Positions 11,587 through 21,863 of a stretch of DNA of 64,000 nt are shown piece by piece (positions within the stretch are counted from its first letter, which is position 1; each line of letters begins with the position of its first letter). Made by a program: the position numbers and the translations under genes. This DNA comes from Prostheceraeus crozeri (Eukaryota; Platyhelminthes; Polycladida; Euryleptidae), in contig CAJQUW010001747.1 of NCBI GenBank assembly GCA_907163375.1, positions 248,001-312,000 on the forward strand, written 5' to 3'. Below the pieces are notes generated by a model, which was not told where the DNA came from, ran no database searches, and saw only the letters and a program-made list of their open reading frames with translations.

Positions 11587-12986
11587 ACATGTCGGAAAAA
11601 TGAGAAATAAGTCAATTTTTTGCGCCATGTCTGAAAACCTTCAAAATATTCTTTTCGAATTGTTTAAATTTAATTCTTAAACTTAAAGAAAAATTGATCT
11701 ACTTGTTTTTGAACTTCGCCCATTCTCCTTAATTTTCAAACTACTTACAAGTAGTATAACCTGTAAAAGGATACAAAAAATGCGCCAAGGGCAAACAAGA
11801 CGGGAATCTCTCTTATCATTTCACTGGTACCTAGGTCAAGATATGATCTTAATTGCTCAATTATTTTTCTCACTATATCGATTTTTGTAAAACTGCATGT
11901 GTATTTGATGAATACAATTTAATTTCTTTACATTGGTAACTTAAAAAATGCTCCTGACACAGTTCATAACTACACATCACACAACTAAAAAAATGCGCCA
12001 TCATTTAAGTAGATAGCTTCTATTCTAAATTCTTTTAAAGTAAGCTATTTTGTCGGCTAGATTTTATTTTAAATTTGCTGAATTTCATGCACCTATATCT
12101 ATGGTAACAAAAGTGTGCTTCAGCTACATTAATACTTTTTTCATGGTTAAACGTTTCATTATGTATATATATGTATATATTCGTATGCAATAATTAATGA
12201 TAATATTTTCATTAATAACATAAAACAATAAAGCATATTCATCGACTTTTTATCGAGCAAAAATGTGACGATACTACACAATATGCAACGATACTGCACA
12301 AAACAGTAGAGAAGAATATTATCTAGTGAGAGAAGCAGTCAATCAATAAAGGCAGTCCAAAATCGTGTGTGATTCAAGTCTAGGACGCATCGCTTTAAAG
12401 CCTCCTTTGGGCACTTGATTGATGTACCGTCGCCATTACTCCATAAGGAAGTGAGCCATGCCACTCCTGATTTCCGGATATGCGAGAACGTAAAAAATAT
12501 ATTTACGTCCAAAATAGTAAATATTCTTCCAAATGAAAGAGAAGATGAGCTTACAAATGGCTTCCGATCAGTTTGTTGAAAGCTACGATAGAAATCATTA
12601 ATACAGTCGCTAAAATTGCCATCTCTGTAAATTTCGAAATGATATTGACGCAAAGATTCCAGACGAACGATAGTGGTGTAGTACGATATGCGTTTAGCGT
12701 CATATCCAAAGTTATTCAAAATTTCTAAGATTTTCACAACATCATTTCCTTTGAATGATAATAAAGAGATTCCCATCGTGTTTGCCATTGGCACATTTTT
12801 GTATCCTTTTTTCAGGGTACACTGCTTGTAAGTGCTGTGAAAATTAAGGAGAATGGGCAAATTTCAAAAACAGGTCGATTGATTTTTCTTTCAGTTTCAG
12901 AATTAAATTTGAATAATTCGAAGAGCATATTCTGAAGTTTTCAGACATGGCGCAAAAATTGACTTATTTCTCATTTTCCGACATGT
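11587..12986 (-). mobile_element. Candidate 1.4 kb DNA element with long (about 150 bp) inverted ends
   Basis: The first 152 bases (11587-11738) recur inverted at 12838-12986, with substitutions and small indels. Both ends begin ACATGTCGGAAAA and carry TGAGAAATAAGTCAATTTTT, TGCGCCATGTCTGAAAAC and CCCATTCTCCTTAATTTTCA. The word TGCGCCA, present in both arms, also recurs at about 11781 and 11995. The only sizeable ORF runs on the minus strand and starts inside the right arm. The palindromic ACATGT at each border could be either terminus or target duplication, so the TSD cannot be read. Superfamily not assigned. Confidence 0.65.
12339..12860 (-). CDS. Unknown ORF of 173 codons inside the long-TIR element
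   Basis: It begins MPILLNFHSTYK at 12860, so its first codons use the inner part of the right inverted arm, and it ends at a stop at 12339. Composition is protein-like rather than low-complexity: a hydrophobic and basic N-terminal half (KGNDVVKILEILNNFGYDAK) is followed by a Ser-rich and aromatic second half (SSSSLSFGRIFTILDVNIFF). I see no DDE motif, zinc finger or HTH and do not recognise it. It may be the remains of a transposase whose other exons are lost, a small accessory protein, or chance. The AT-rich 11740-12338 half of the element has no ORF. Confidence 0.35.
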   Translation of the reverse strand: MPILLNFHSTYKQCTLKKGYKNVPMANTMGISLLSFKGNDVVKILEILNNFGYDAKRISYYTTIVRLESLRQYHFEIYRDGNFSDCINDFYRSFQQTDRKPFVSSSSLSFGRIFTILDVNIFFTFSHIRKSGVAWLTSLWSNGDGTSIKCPKEALKRCVLDLNHTRFWTAFID

Positions 12987-14021
12987 GATACATGGAGTTT
13001 TGCTATTAAGTGCCGTTCTACTGGGTGTAGTTGCTGTTGGCTGTACCAATGATCCATTTTCGGCTGCCTATTTCCTTAGGATTTTTATCGTACTGCATAT
13101 TTTGCTTGAATGTGTTTTAGCTAATGATGCATTTCGATCACCGTTACTAGGCCATATGAATTGATAGCCCAAGTAAATTCAAGTTACAGTGTGCGATGTC
13201 AAGTGAGCAGTTAGCCTCAATTTTAGGGTTTGCAAAGAAAATGACGATCGGACGCTTGTCCACTTTCAGTTGTAATTTGATTGTTGCGTTGGTGATGGAA
13301 CCGTGATTTGTTTTTGTCAAATTATCTATAATCACCCAACATGCTTTGGTATATAAATCTTCAAGTTTTATCTTGCTACATTGGTTGATTTCCAGTACAC
13401 TAACAGAAGTTTGTCTGCAGTGTAGGCCTAATGTGAAAGATCATGAGTGGTGCATGATTTTTTATCGTGTGCGAGAATTTCTTTAGTCAGATAGAGTGGA
13501 CATCCTGAGCCGTGATTAGGTATTGATCAGCCCACCCAAGTGTCTTAATTCTGTGATTTTCTGCCTTATCGATAAAAGAATTTTGTTCCTGTCCCACCCG
13601 TTGCAATTTTGCCGTAGCGGACGGGATATATCCATATAATTGATAAGCTGTATGGATATTGCTCATGAACTTATGGTAGAAAATCCTCCAGACGTTTAGC
13701 ACACATGATGTGGTATGTACATATTCGATTTGACAATAGATTAGGAAACGCCCTAGATAGCAGACTATGATGGAAAATTGACACGGAATCAACGGGTCAA
13801 GGCTGAAATATGTACAGTATAGGATAAGGAGCATCAAGCACCCAATGACCTGGCCTCGACCTCGAAGGTTCATGACCTGGACTCGGAATCCATGTCTCAT
13901 CTGATATACATCTATTGAATTTAATTTGATACTAGCAATTGGCAAGAGTGCATGTAACTTTCAAATCGCAATTTTACATACTAGATGCATTTATTTCATT
14001 TTCTCTACCGCTCTTTTTCAG
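12987..14021. other. Upstream region of the membrane-protein gene; no separate gene supported
   Basis: A 152-codon minus-strand frame (13487-13945) looks random and has no recognisable domain. A pyrimidine-rich tract ending CTCTTTTTCAG at 14021 is a good splice acceptor, so part of this stretch is probably a 5' UTR intron of the gene that follows. Confidence 0.4.
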
Positions 14022-14803
14022 TGCTGTTTAAAGTTTTTATCAATATGAGCGCACACTCGCATGTACAGCGACTTCAGTTTCTGAAACAACAACAGAATGC
14101 ACAGTCAAGGCATGAAGCTGCTGTGAATCACAGAGGTAGTGTTGGAGGGGGCACAATGATGAGTGGTAATGACTATGGTCCCCATTCTCAATCTATGAGT
14201 GGTTATGCTATGCCACCGCAACCTCAGCCTCAACCTCAACCTCAACCTCGCTATACCTCGAATTCAACCGTGATTTCAGGGACTGGTGGTGGTTACGCAC
14301 CATTTCAACATCACCCGCATCGTCCTGGTATGTATTCAGCTCACTCGCAGGGGAGTCTCAACAGTCAACCGGTCTCTGTATCAACCTATGGTCCACGAAG
14401 CACTGCTGGTGGTACTCGTCTTTATCAGCATTCAAACTTGAAGGCATCTAGAAGTCTTGGTGCAAGTCGCGCTTCCCTTGCTAGTGCTAAGAGTGGAAAG
14501 AGCACAATACAACAAGAAAATCGGGACAGGAAAGTTCGGCGAGAAGTGCATATGCCTTGGTTTGGAAAGGCTAGACTCCCGTTCACAATTGCCATTATTT
14601 TGTACATCATTGCTTTAATTTTGATTATAACCGGAATTGCAATAACTATATTGACTGTTTACGGGCGCATATTTATACCTGTGGATAATGCGATGTCCAT
14701 TGGTCCAATTATTTTGGCACTTGGAGTTTTATTCGCTTTCATTGGCTTCAAATTTGTTTACGACGCGTACAAAGTAAATGCAATGGAGAGGGGAAAGCTC
14801 AGG
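14022..14803 (+). CDS. Exon 1 (coding from 14045) of the two-pass membrane protein gene
   Basis: It holds a short 5' leader, then 253 codons from MSAHSHVQRL through both membrane segments to MERGKLR. It ends in phase 0 at CTCAGG|GTGAGT. The preceding CTCTTTTTCAG suggests that one or more non-coding 5' exons exist upstream. An in-frame ATG earlier at 13985 lies in the presumed intron and is less likely to be used. Confidence 0.8.
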
Positions 14804-17800
14804 GTGAGTAGGACAATTTTTCTAGACTTGAAAATATGACCCTTGAGTGTGATGATTGATCCTAATTAGTGGACTGTTGAAGAAACTACTAGGGTATCGA
14901 TAACTCTGGAATTTCAAAGCTGACCTGAGAAACCCATTTGCATGACCGTACGATTTTCATTTTGAAAGATACTTTTGATCGATTCCATTTTATAACATAT
15001 TATTGCTATTTGAATTTGGCTATGACAAAAATCCGTTGCATGACATGCTAATGCTAGAGAATTAATTGAATCAAATCGTATCGAACGATCAAAATGTGTG
15101 GATTTCAGTTTAAATCATCTATGTGAATTACAGGATTCGAGATAATTATGTGTTCAGTCGTCCCTAGGGAAAATTTGTGTAGTCTACCTAGTTAACTCTC
15201 TTAGTGAGGGTAACATTGACTGGTCTCGTTAAAAGTTGAATTAGTTTTCATCTTGTACTTCAACTCTTATTCAAATTCTGGTTGAACCTGGTTAAGTTGC
15301 TTGTTATGAAACTGATTTTCCTGTGGAAATGTAGCGGTATTTACAATGTAATTATAAAGAAGGTAGGGCCTATCATGATATCTGTTATAATAGTAAGGGA
15401 TGAAAGTAAAGTATTTCCGAAATTCAATTTGGTTCGGATTTCATCTTAATGTACAAGCCAGCATCCGATAAGAATAATAAGTTCATGAACCCATTCCATT
15501 TGTTCTTTTTTATACATAGTTATGGTATTCTTGGTATGTTGGTCATAGTCACCAGTCACCTCTGTCAGCGTATGAACTTATTATTCTTGTTCATTGGTAC
15601 CAGTTGTGCAAATGCGTTATCAGCAATAATTATATATTTCAAATCCTACCCTTTTGTACATACAATTCAATTCAATGATAATTGATGCTCAAACAAGGGA
15701 ATAATTGCGTAGGAATTGTACCCTGAACGGGGATAATCATTAAGCACACGATGTGCCGATAACATCTCTTTACTATACATCGAAAAAGTACACATGAAAA
15801 AAACATGCTTATTATCTGTAATCATCATGACTCAGAAGAGTCTCAAGTCTACTTCTCAGTACTGCCGAAGTGAATTCGTGTTTGTCAGCGCATCTGACGC
15901 ATGACATCTTGTAATTGTGAACACTATATCTGCTAATTGTCTTGCTGGATCTTTTCCTTAGGCGAGCGTATCAAGGACTTCGAGACTTATGCGCTCCATG
16001 CGACACTGATGGAACTGGGTCATTTGGGTCACACTCTGGCTGTAGGTCAGGGATACCTTTGGGCTTCCCGGGCAGTCACCCGGTTTTTTTTTCATTATTG
16101 GACTTTGCTACTTTTAGCAGTAGAGTAAGTTTATGCCTAAATTTGTGATCCGTTTTTTCATTTTTGGATTTTACTGAATTTGTAAGAGTAAGCGTCTAGC
16201 TAAATTGCTAGGTTACAGTAGATTATCCTTAATACTTCTGTTTTAATATGTTTGATACAATTATTTTTTATGCACTTACCGAATCATTGCCCGTCACTCG
16301 TGAGTAATAAAGCTATTGTTATTATTACTAAGTCTAAACTTGTAAATCAGGATGATTGGAAAAGTAATAAATTTTTCTTCAATGTCGAAAGACAAGTAGG
16401 ACTAAGGCCTAATTGCGTTGAAGTCTTTTATTGTAAAGGAATTTATGTCGGATTATGAGTGTCGATGCGGCTAAAATGAATGAGGCGCCACTGTAGTTCA
16501 TGCGGATTCAATGCCAGCTGTGCAATGCCAGGACAGCCATCGAGTCTTATAGCTGACTAAATGGAGAAAATGACTGCCTATTCATTTATACATGATACTT
16601 TTATTGTATGGAAGTTCATTTAACATGCATTTCGGTATCAGTAATAATCCATTACATTTATCAAAAGCAATATCCTCAAATTTTGTCTCATCTGGCCATG
16701 ACCTAAATGATATTGCTTTGTGATATAAACCTATTGCCTGCCTTTATTATAAATATCAGTAGTTAGACTGGCAACTCGAATAAACGAAAATGAAATTTTC
16801 GGATCACATGGTCAGTATCAGGATTTACCAGAATATCCAGCTTCATCGTGTTGACTCCTCATTTCATTTTCTGCTATCTCCATAGCAAAATTGAAAGCCT
16901 AGTGGCTGAGCCTGACATTTTCCTCAAGTTTTTCGGAGGGGGGGGAGGCACACCAATCTTCCGTCTTCTATCCATTTTTATTGATAGCTAGAACGCTTGA
17001 TTGAATTACTCGTATTTTGGATTCAGATCAAAACGTATTAATGCGTATTATGAAAATTCGATCAGATTGAAATATGTGATCTGTTTAAAAATAGGTGGGG
17101 TATGCCGATGTTGCCACACTTATCTGAACGGAGTTTCAAGCGGATTGTTTGAATCATGTGCCACCCTGTTCTTAGTTGTCTATAATCTTGCTGACAAATT
17201 TGTATGTGAAGCAAACGGAATCCAGCCTCCAGGTAATTGAAATTAATCGTATAGTTATATCTCGCATACGCAGGGTTGTCCGAATTTACAATCAAATTAG
17301 GCTAAATAATCAAACAATTTCAATTGCGGCAGAAGCAATCAAATAATCACAATCATTTATTATCATCATTTGAAAATATTTATATTGGATTCAAACTCAG
17401 ATATTTCACTTCAATGTACTAGGCTACTTCAAATCACAAGTCGCATAATACCTTCACATCAATTTGTAGAGAACTGGACTGTGAGTAGAACATGAAATAC
17501 ATGTAGCTATTTTCTTAAGTGGACGTGAATAGTAATCAATCTGATTACATATGTAAGTTCGCGTAATGATAATTATAGTGACTTAATAATAATTATATAA
17601 TAATCCCTAGTTGACACAAGCACAAATGAATGATAAATCATGCGTGCATGGATAACAGAACATAGCGATTTTACTGTTGTTATGAAAGTATTGTGCTTTA
17701 TAAGATAAAGATGCTAAATAGATTATGCACAGTAGGTCAATTGGTTTTAAACGATGGGCCAAATTTAATTGGCGGTTGAGAGAGCGCGAAAAAATGGAGT

Positions 17801-20800
17801 CACTAACAGAATCTTTTAACTTCTTCTGACTTAGTAGTCAACTTGTTTATCAGGCAATGATCGAGGTTAATTGAGACAACAGATGACATAAGTTGTGTTT
17901 CACAAAGTAGTTAAATAATTAGATAACAAACACTGCATGTCACAGCATTACTAAGGAAAGTTGGATGGATATTCAGCGAATATCCTTCGTATTATTACCG
18001 ACCACCCCTGGAGTAACCTCATCTATAAAAATCCAAGCAGATTGATCTGTGGTATTTGATTGGAATTATGTCTTCTTCGGAGACATAATCAGGTGATTAG
18101 CGGCAGAGGGAGGAGTTGATTGACGACATCACGCAACTGTATCTACTGTATCAGTAATCCTTGGAAACTTGATAATTACGATGCCTAACTGCCGTTCCGC
18201 CAATGTGGAGGCGTGGCATTGCGCATTCTCATGGTATTATTGAGTTATTTGTAAGGTATCATTGTTATTTTCATCTTTCAGTTCCGGGCACACAACGCAT
18301 CAATGGTGTCAATTAATACAATTGGATCAAGACGAGGGGATGATCATCGGTAAGTTAATCATGCTCACTCAAGTATTGTTAAAAATATTTAATATTTTGT
18401 TGATGCGTCCTTTAGGGCATGCAAACAACGATGTGTGACATGAGCGAGCTGCTAAAAATCAATTTGCCACTGATTTCTATTAAAAATATTCATTTCATTA
18501 ACGCTCTATAAAGTTTTTTTGATGAAGGAATTTACAGCAATCCGCAATTGACAGACGACTTTTTCCTATCTCATGTGTTGATAATTCTTTTTTGGCCACT
18601 CACATCGTTTTGAATTAGTCTGCACACCTAGTGGACTCGCTCAGTTTGCTTTCCAGTTCATCGTTTAGTTCGCTAATAAATGTCAAAATACTAAGTTCAC
18701 TTTGGAAAACGGTATGTTTATGATAACATACTTGTACAGTGTAGAACTTAACGAGCATAAATTGCTTTCTTTTATCGACCATATTAAGAATCGATGAAGA
18801 AGTCATTTCTTTATACAATTAATCTACATTATCCATTGCTACATGTATAAGCCTACTATACTCTTTCTATTCAGTTCAAATCAACTCTAAGGACAGGGTG
18901 TATGACGACCTAGAAAGCCGGGAAAACTCGGGAAATTTGAAAATCCTGAGTTGAAGGACACATTTTTTAAGTAAATTCAGAATGGTGCCATAGTAACTAT
19001 CATTCGAAAATATGCACCATTGTCATTATTTCTCTTAAGCAGTCATTTGTTATCTGATAATTGGTCATAAAAATCTTGGTACACGATGAATTTCAAAACA
19101 ATGAATAGAAACTGAAATTCGCCCAACGCTAGGCCTTTACCGCGCAGTAATCTCCTTAAGTTTTTTCATAGATATTTAAGCAAGTTTATGCAGTAGATTT
19201 TGCGGCGGTCAGAGTGGCGTTTTTCATAAAGGACGTGTTTCTTATTTAATTACTGATCTTACAGAAGTATGCATTAAGACTTGAAGAATATAAGCCTACA
19301 GCTTAATTCGAGCAGACTCCAAGAGTGTAGCACACTCAGTAGTGCATGTTGGCTTGCATTATATTTAGCTTTCCTTCAATGAATGAAACAATGAACGGAT
19401 TTCAAAATGTCTATGGCTGCATGTTTATTATAATTATTATACATGTATATCATTGTACGTTTTGGACATTGTTATGCATCTACAACAACCTTCGGTTAAA
19501 TTTAACAATTTACAGTCAATGATGGGCCTCTATTTGATTCATCTCGCCGTTTCATCGTTCTTTTAATTAATTTTCGGCTCACAACTGCTTATTATCAATC
19601 GGCGCATCAGAATCTTTGATTTATCTCTCGGCGAAATTTTCTTTAAAAAATGTAATATAGAAAATTCGTTGTCCGAATTATTTTGACTACTAAGTTATGA
19701 AAATATATGGAGTACTGATGAAATAGCATCATACAACATAACGTAATATTTTACAAGTCGAGAAGTGTAAGAAGTGTGACAAGTCGATAGTGACGCCAGA
19801 TAAAAAAGTCAGCTCAATCGCAGGATCATTGATTCGTGCAAACCCTATGCACGTAAGATAAAGAAGATACGAGAAGACAGAGCAACTTCCTTATTTGAAA
19901 CATATATTATAACAAAAGTAATGAACAAATAGAAATGAATTTTGTAGTAGTATGATCAAGAAGAAGTAAATTTTACAACTTTCTTGTTTTAAAGATGATA
20001 ACAAGCAGATGACGTCCGCTATTGTCAATACATTGTGACAATCGTTTCCGGAAATTGGTGTCGACTCTTTCCAGCATCTCAATAGGAATGTTGGCGACAG
20101 CTTCACGAATGTTACTCTTGAGATGGTTCAGGTTGTTTGGTCTGTCTTGGTACACGATGGACTTCAAATATCCCCACAAAAAATAATCACAAGGCGCAAG
20201 ATCAGGGGACCTGGCAGGCCACTGAAGATCGCCCCTCAAAGAAATCACGTGCTCAGGAAAGGCTTCATTCAAAAAGCCATGGACGCTCTTGATGTATGCG
20301 CAGTTGCACCATCTTGCTGGAACCAAACATCGTCCAAGCCCATCTCGCTCAGTTCTGGCAAGAAAAACTCCTTTAACATCTTCACGTAACGCTGAGATGT
20401 CACCGAAACCGTTATCTCCTTTTCTTCGAAGAACCAGGGACCGATTATTCCAACTCGAGATACTGCACACCTAACAGTCACACGTTGAGAGTGTAGAGGT
20501 CGTTGGTGAAGCTCTCTTGGGTTTTCAGCGCTCCAATATCGCATATTCTGCTTGTTTACAGCCCCAGAAAGATGTAAATGTGCCTCATCGCTGAAGAACA
20601 CAAGCGTGTCATCAGGTAAGTCGAGAAGTGCCCGACACGCAGCCTCGTGAGCATCGAAGTCCAGAGGAAACAGTTTCTGGACGACCGCTAGCTTGTATGG
20701 ATGGAATTTCAATTCCTCATGAAGGATCCGTCTTACAGAACGAGTTGATATCCCAAGAGCCGATGCATGCTTACGGGCAGATCGTCGGGGAGACCTCAAG

Positions 20801-21863
20801 ATGGAATCCCGCACCGCTTCGATGTTATGCGGAGACCTTGCAGTCCTTGGAAGACCAGGCTTCTTCTTCTTCACATTTCCAGTTTCTCTAAAGTTTTTCA
20901 CCCACAAAACGATTGACCTTCGTTCTGGAACACGGGCACGAGGTGCAACATTAAAGTGCCGACGAAATGCACGATGTGCGGCGATGACTGACTCCCCACA
21001 TGAAAAATATGCCTCAACCGCAAAAGCACGTTCGGCGTTCGTCCACTCCATGACTATTGCAAAGGAAAAGAAATCATCTGAGACTAACATTTATTGCTTG
21101 TCCCTTGAGGCGCCGATCAGTGCGAATTTTACCGCACACACATGCCGTGATGGTGTCGGGTTGCACTTTGAGTGAGCGTTTTGACTGCAGCTGTGTTAGG
21201 GTGTAGGGAGATCAAATTTCATTGTTTTGGTCATAATGCGTATTTCAGCGTCTGATGTGTTCGGAGGGAGCGTTTTGACTGCAGCTGTGTTATGCTGTTA
21301 GGGTGTAGGGAGATCAAGTTTCATTGTTTTGATCATAATGCGCATTTCAGCGTCTGATGTGTTCGGAGGGAGCGTTTTAACTGCAGCTGTGTTGTTCTGT
21401 TAGGGTGTAGGGAGATCAAATTTCATTGTTAACAAAAGTTTACAGTACGCTCTCTCGATTAAACCTCTTCTCAAAGTTATCGGAGCAAATCACACTTCAG
21501 GAAGACGAATTCAAATAAGGAAGTTGCTCTGCCCCACCCTGTACATGCATGTCAAAGCTTTGACATTCATTTATTTCAATGTTGTTAAAATTGTAACCTG
21601 CCCTGCCCGTCATTAAGGTTGCCACTGAAACTATTTGCACGTCTGTGCGATGTAGTACACTTCAACAAAAGCTGTCGAGTAAAACCCTTTAAAGCAGTAA
21701 TTGAATAAGTTTGTTGGCAACTTCGACAAATCTCTAACTCGAATCCTTCAACTGGATGAAACGTTTTGTTTATTGCAGAGATCCATTAATGAGTGGAGGA
21801 GCAACGAAGAATGCGGTCACAAGAACTCCAACTGGATCGCGAATGTCTTTGTCAAATATTTAA
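14045..21863 (+). CDS. Two-pass membrane protein, three coding exons, 303 residues; family not recognised
   Basis: CDS joins 14045-14803, 18282-18349 and 21779-21863 (912 bases, 303 residues plus stop). Phases agree at both junctions (phase 0, then CG|A), every junction is GT-AG, and the second and third exons were found only through this agreement. Residues 1-170 form a basic, Gly/Ser/Gln-rich tail with a (QP)n run near 58-68. Residues about 178-205 and 219-238 are strongly hydrophobic and should span a membrane, joined by a short loop. A Ser/Thr/Arg-rich C-terminal tail follows and ends LSNI. There is no N-terminal signal peptide, so both tails are probably cytosolic. I cannot name the family or function. 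The gene converges with SOS downstream. Start chosen: the first ATG after the acceptor at 14021 that opens a hydrophilic N-terminus. Confidence 0.8.
14804..18281 (+). other. Intron 1 of the membrane-protein gene
   Basis: A 3.5 kb intron. An exon-like piece at 15961-16129 has an acceptor-like CTTTTCCTTAG and a donor-like AGA|GTAAGT. In phase 0, as exon 1 requires, it meets a stop early, and skipping it gives a clean joint with 18282, so I leave it out; it could be an alternative terminal exon. A TTATTGTTATTATTAC tail near 16312-16330 looks retroposon-derived. Confidence 0.5.
18282..18349 (+). CDS. Exon 2 of the two-pass membrane protein gene
   Basis: A 68-base exon between CATCTTTCAG and GTAAGTTA. 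In phase 0 it reads FRAHNASMVSINTIGSRR then GDDH and a split Arg codon. It is short but has excellent splice sites, no stop in the required frame and a composition (Ser, Arg) that continues the C-terminal tail. Confidence 0.8.
18350..19869 (+). other. Intron 2, left part
   Basis: AT-rich intronic sequence. Apart from the partial dispersed repeat near 18536 I see no coding region or structure. Confidence 0.5.
18536..18625 (+). repeat. Dispersed repeat family, copy B (partial)
   Basis: It shares with copies A and C the order CAGCAATCCGCAA, CGACTTTTTCCTATCTC and a GAATTAGT-type end. It is shorter and more diverged, so homology is likely but less certain than between A and C. It lies in intron 2 of the membrane-protein gene. 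Confidence 0.4.
19973..21051 (-). pseudogene. Mariner-like transposase with one frameshift
   Basis: The likely start is MEWTNAERAF at 21051 rather than the upstream Met at 21090, because the family begins with this first HTH. Order of parts: first HTH (AFAVEAYFSCGESVIAAHRA), GRPR-like linker region, second HTH (ARKHASALGISTRSVRRIL), DLKxHPYKLAVVQ-type segment, first catalytic Asp in FFSDEAHLH, second in FQQDGATAHTS, third in SPDLAPCDYFLWG. A T run at 20275-20271 is one base short, so the first frame stops at 20269 and the rest reads in the next frame to 19973. Counting across this, 41 residues separate the second and third Asp. That spacing is known for some mariner relatives (the rosa type). 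The protein would cut and rejoin its own ends at TA sites. Confidence 0.85.
21174..21434 (-). repeat. Triple tandem repeat of about 94-102 bp in the transposon's leader
   Basis: The phrase GAGCGTTTT(G/A)ACTGCAGCTG recurs at 21174, 21268 and 21370, each time followed by GTGTAGGGAGATCAA(A/G)TTTCATTG; the first two copies go on to TTCAGCGTCTGATGTGTTCG. The third copy is cut short. It lies between the transposase start and the right terminal repeat, where extra transposase-binding or promoter sites could sit. Confidence 0.85.
21779..21863 (+). CDS. Exon 3 (terminal) of the two-pass membrane protein gene
   Basis: Acceptor TTTATTGCAG at 21769-21778. The first base completes the Arg codon split by the intron. 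The frame then reads DPLMSGGATKNAVTRTPTGS, RMSLSNI and TAA at 21861-21863. The exact phase match and Ser/Thr/Arg-rich composition support it. I see no clear AATAAA nearby, so the 3' end is undefined. Confidence 0.78.

Larger units (their letters stand above)
19870..21541 (-). mobile_element. Mariner-like DNA transposon (DD41D type) in intron 2
   Basis: The right end, read inward, is TA then CAGGGTGGGGCAGAGCAACT and continues TCCTTATTTGAA. The left end keeps the inner 22 bases exactly (from CAGAGCAACTTCC, 19878-19899), but its outermost bases are altered (TA then CGAGAAGA). A TA follows the right end at 21542-21543 and one precedes the left end at 19868-19869. The transposase gene runs on the minus strand, antisense to the host gene. 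A triple tandem repeat lies between the right end and the gene. One frameshift in the transposase and the damaged left end make it probably immobile, though it is fairly young. Confidence 0.85.

Noticed and set aside
13487-13945. 152-codon minus-strand frame just upstream of the membrane-protein gene
   Set aside because: Hydrophobic and Cys/Tyr-rich in a way typical of random AT-rich translation; no family resemblance; opposite strand to the supported gene.
20123-21175. Plus-strand frames of 60-124 codons opposite the mariner transposase
   Set aside because: Antisense shadows of the transposase gene.
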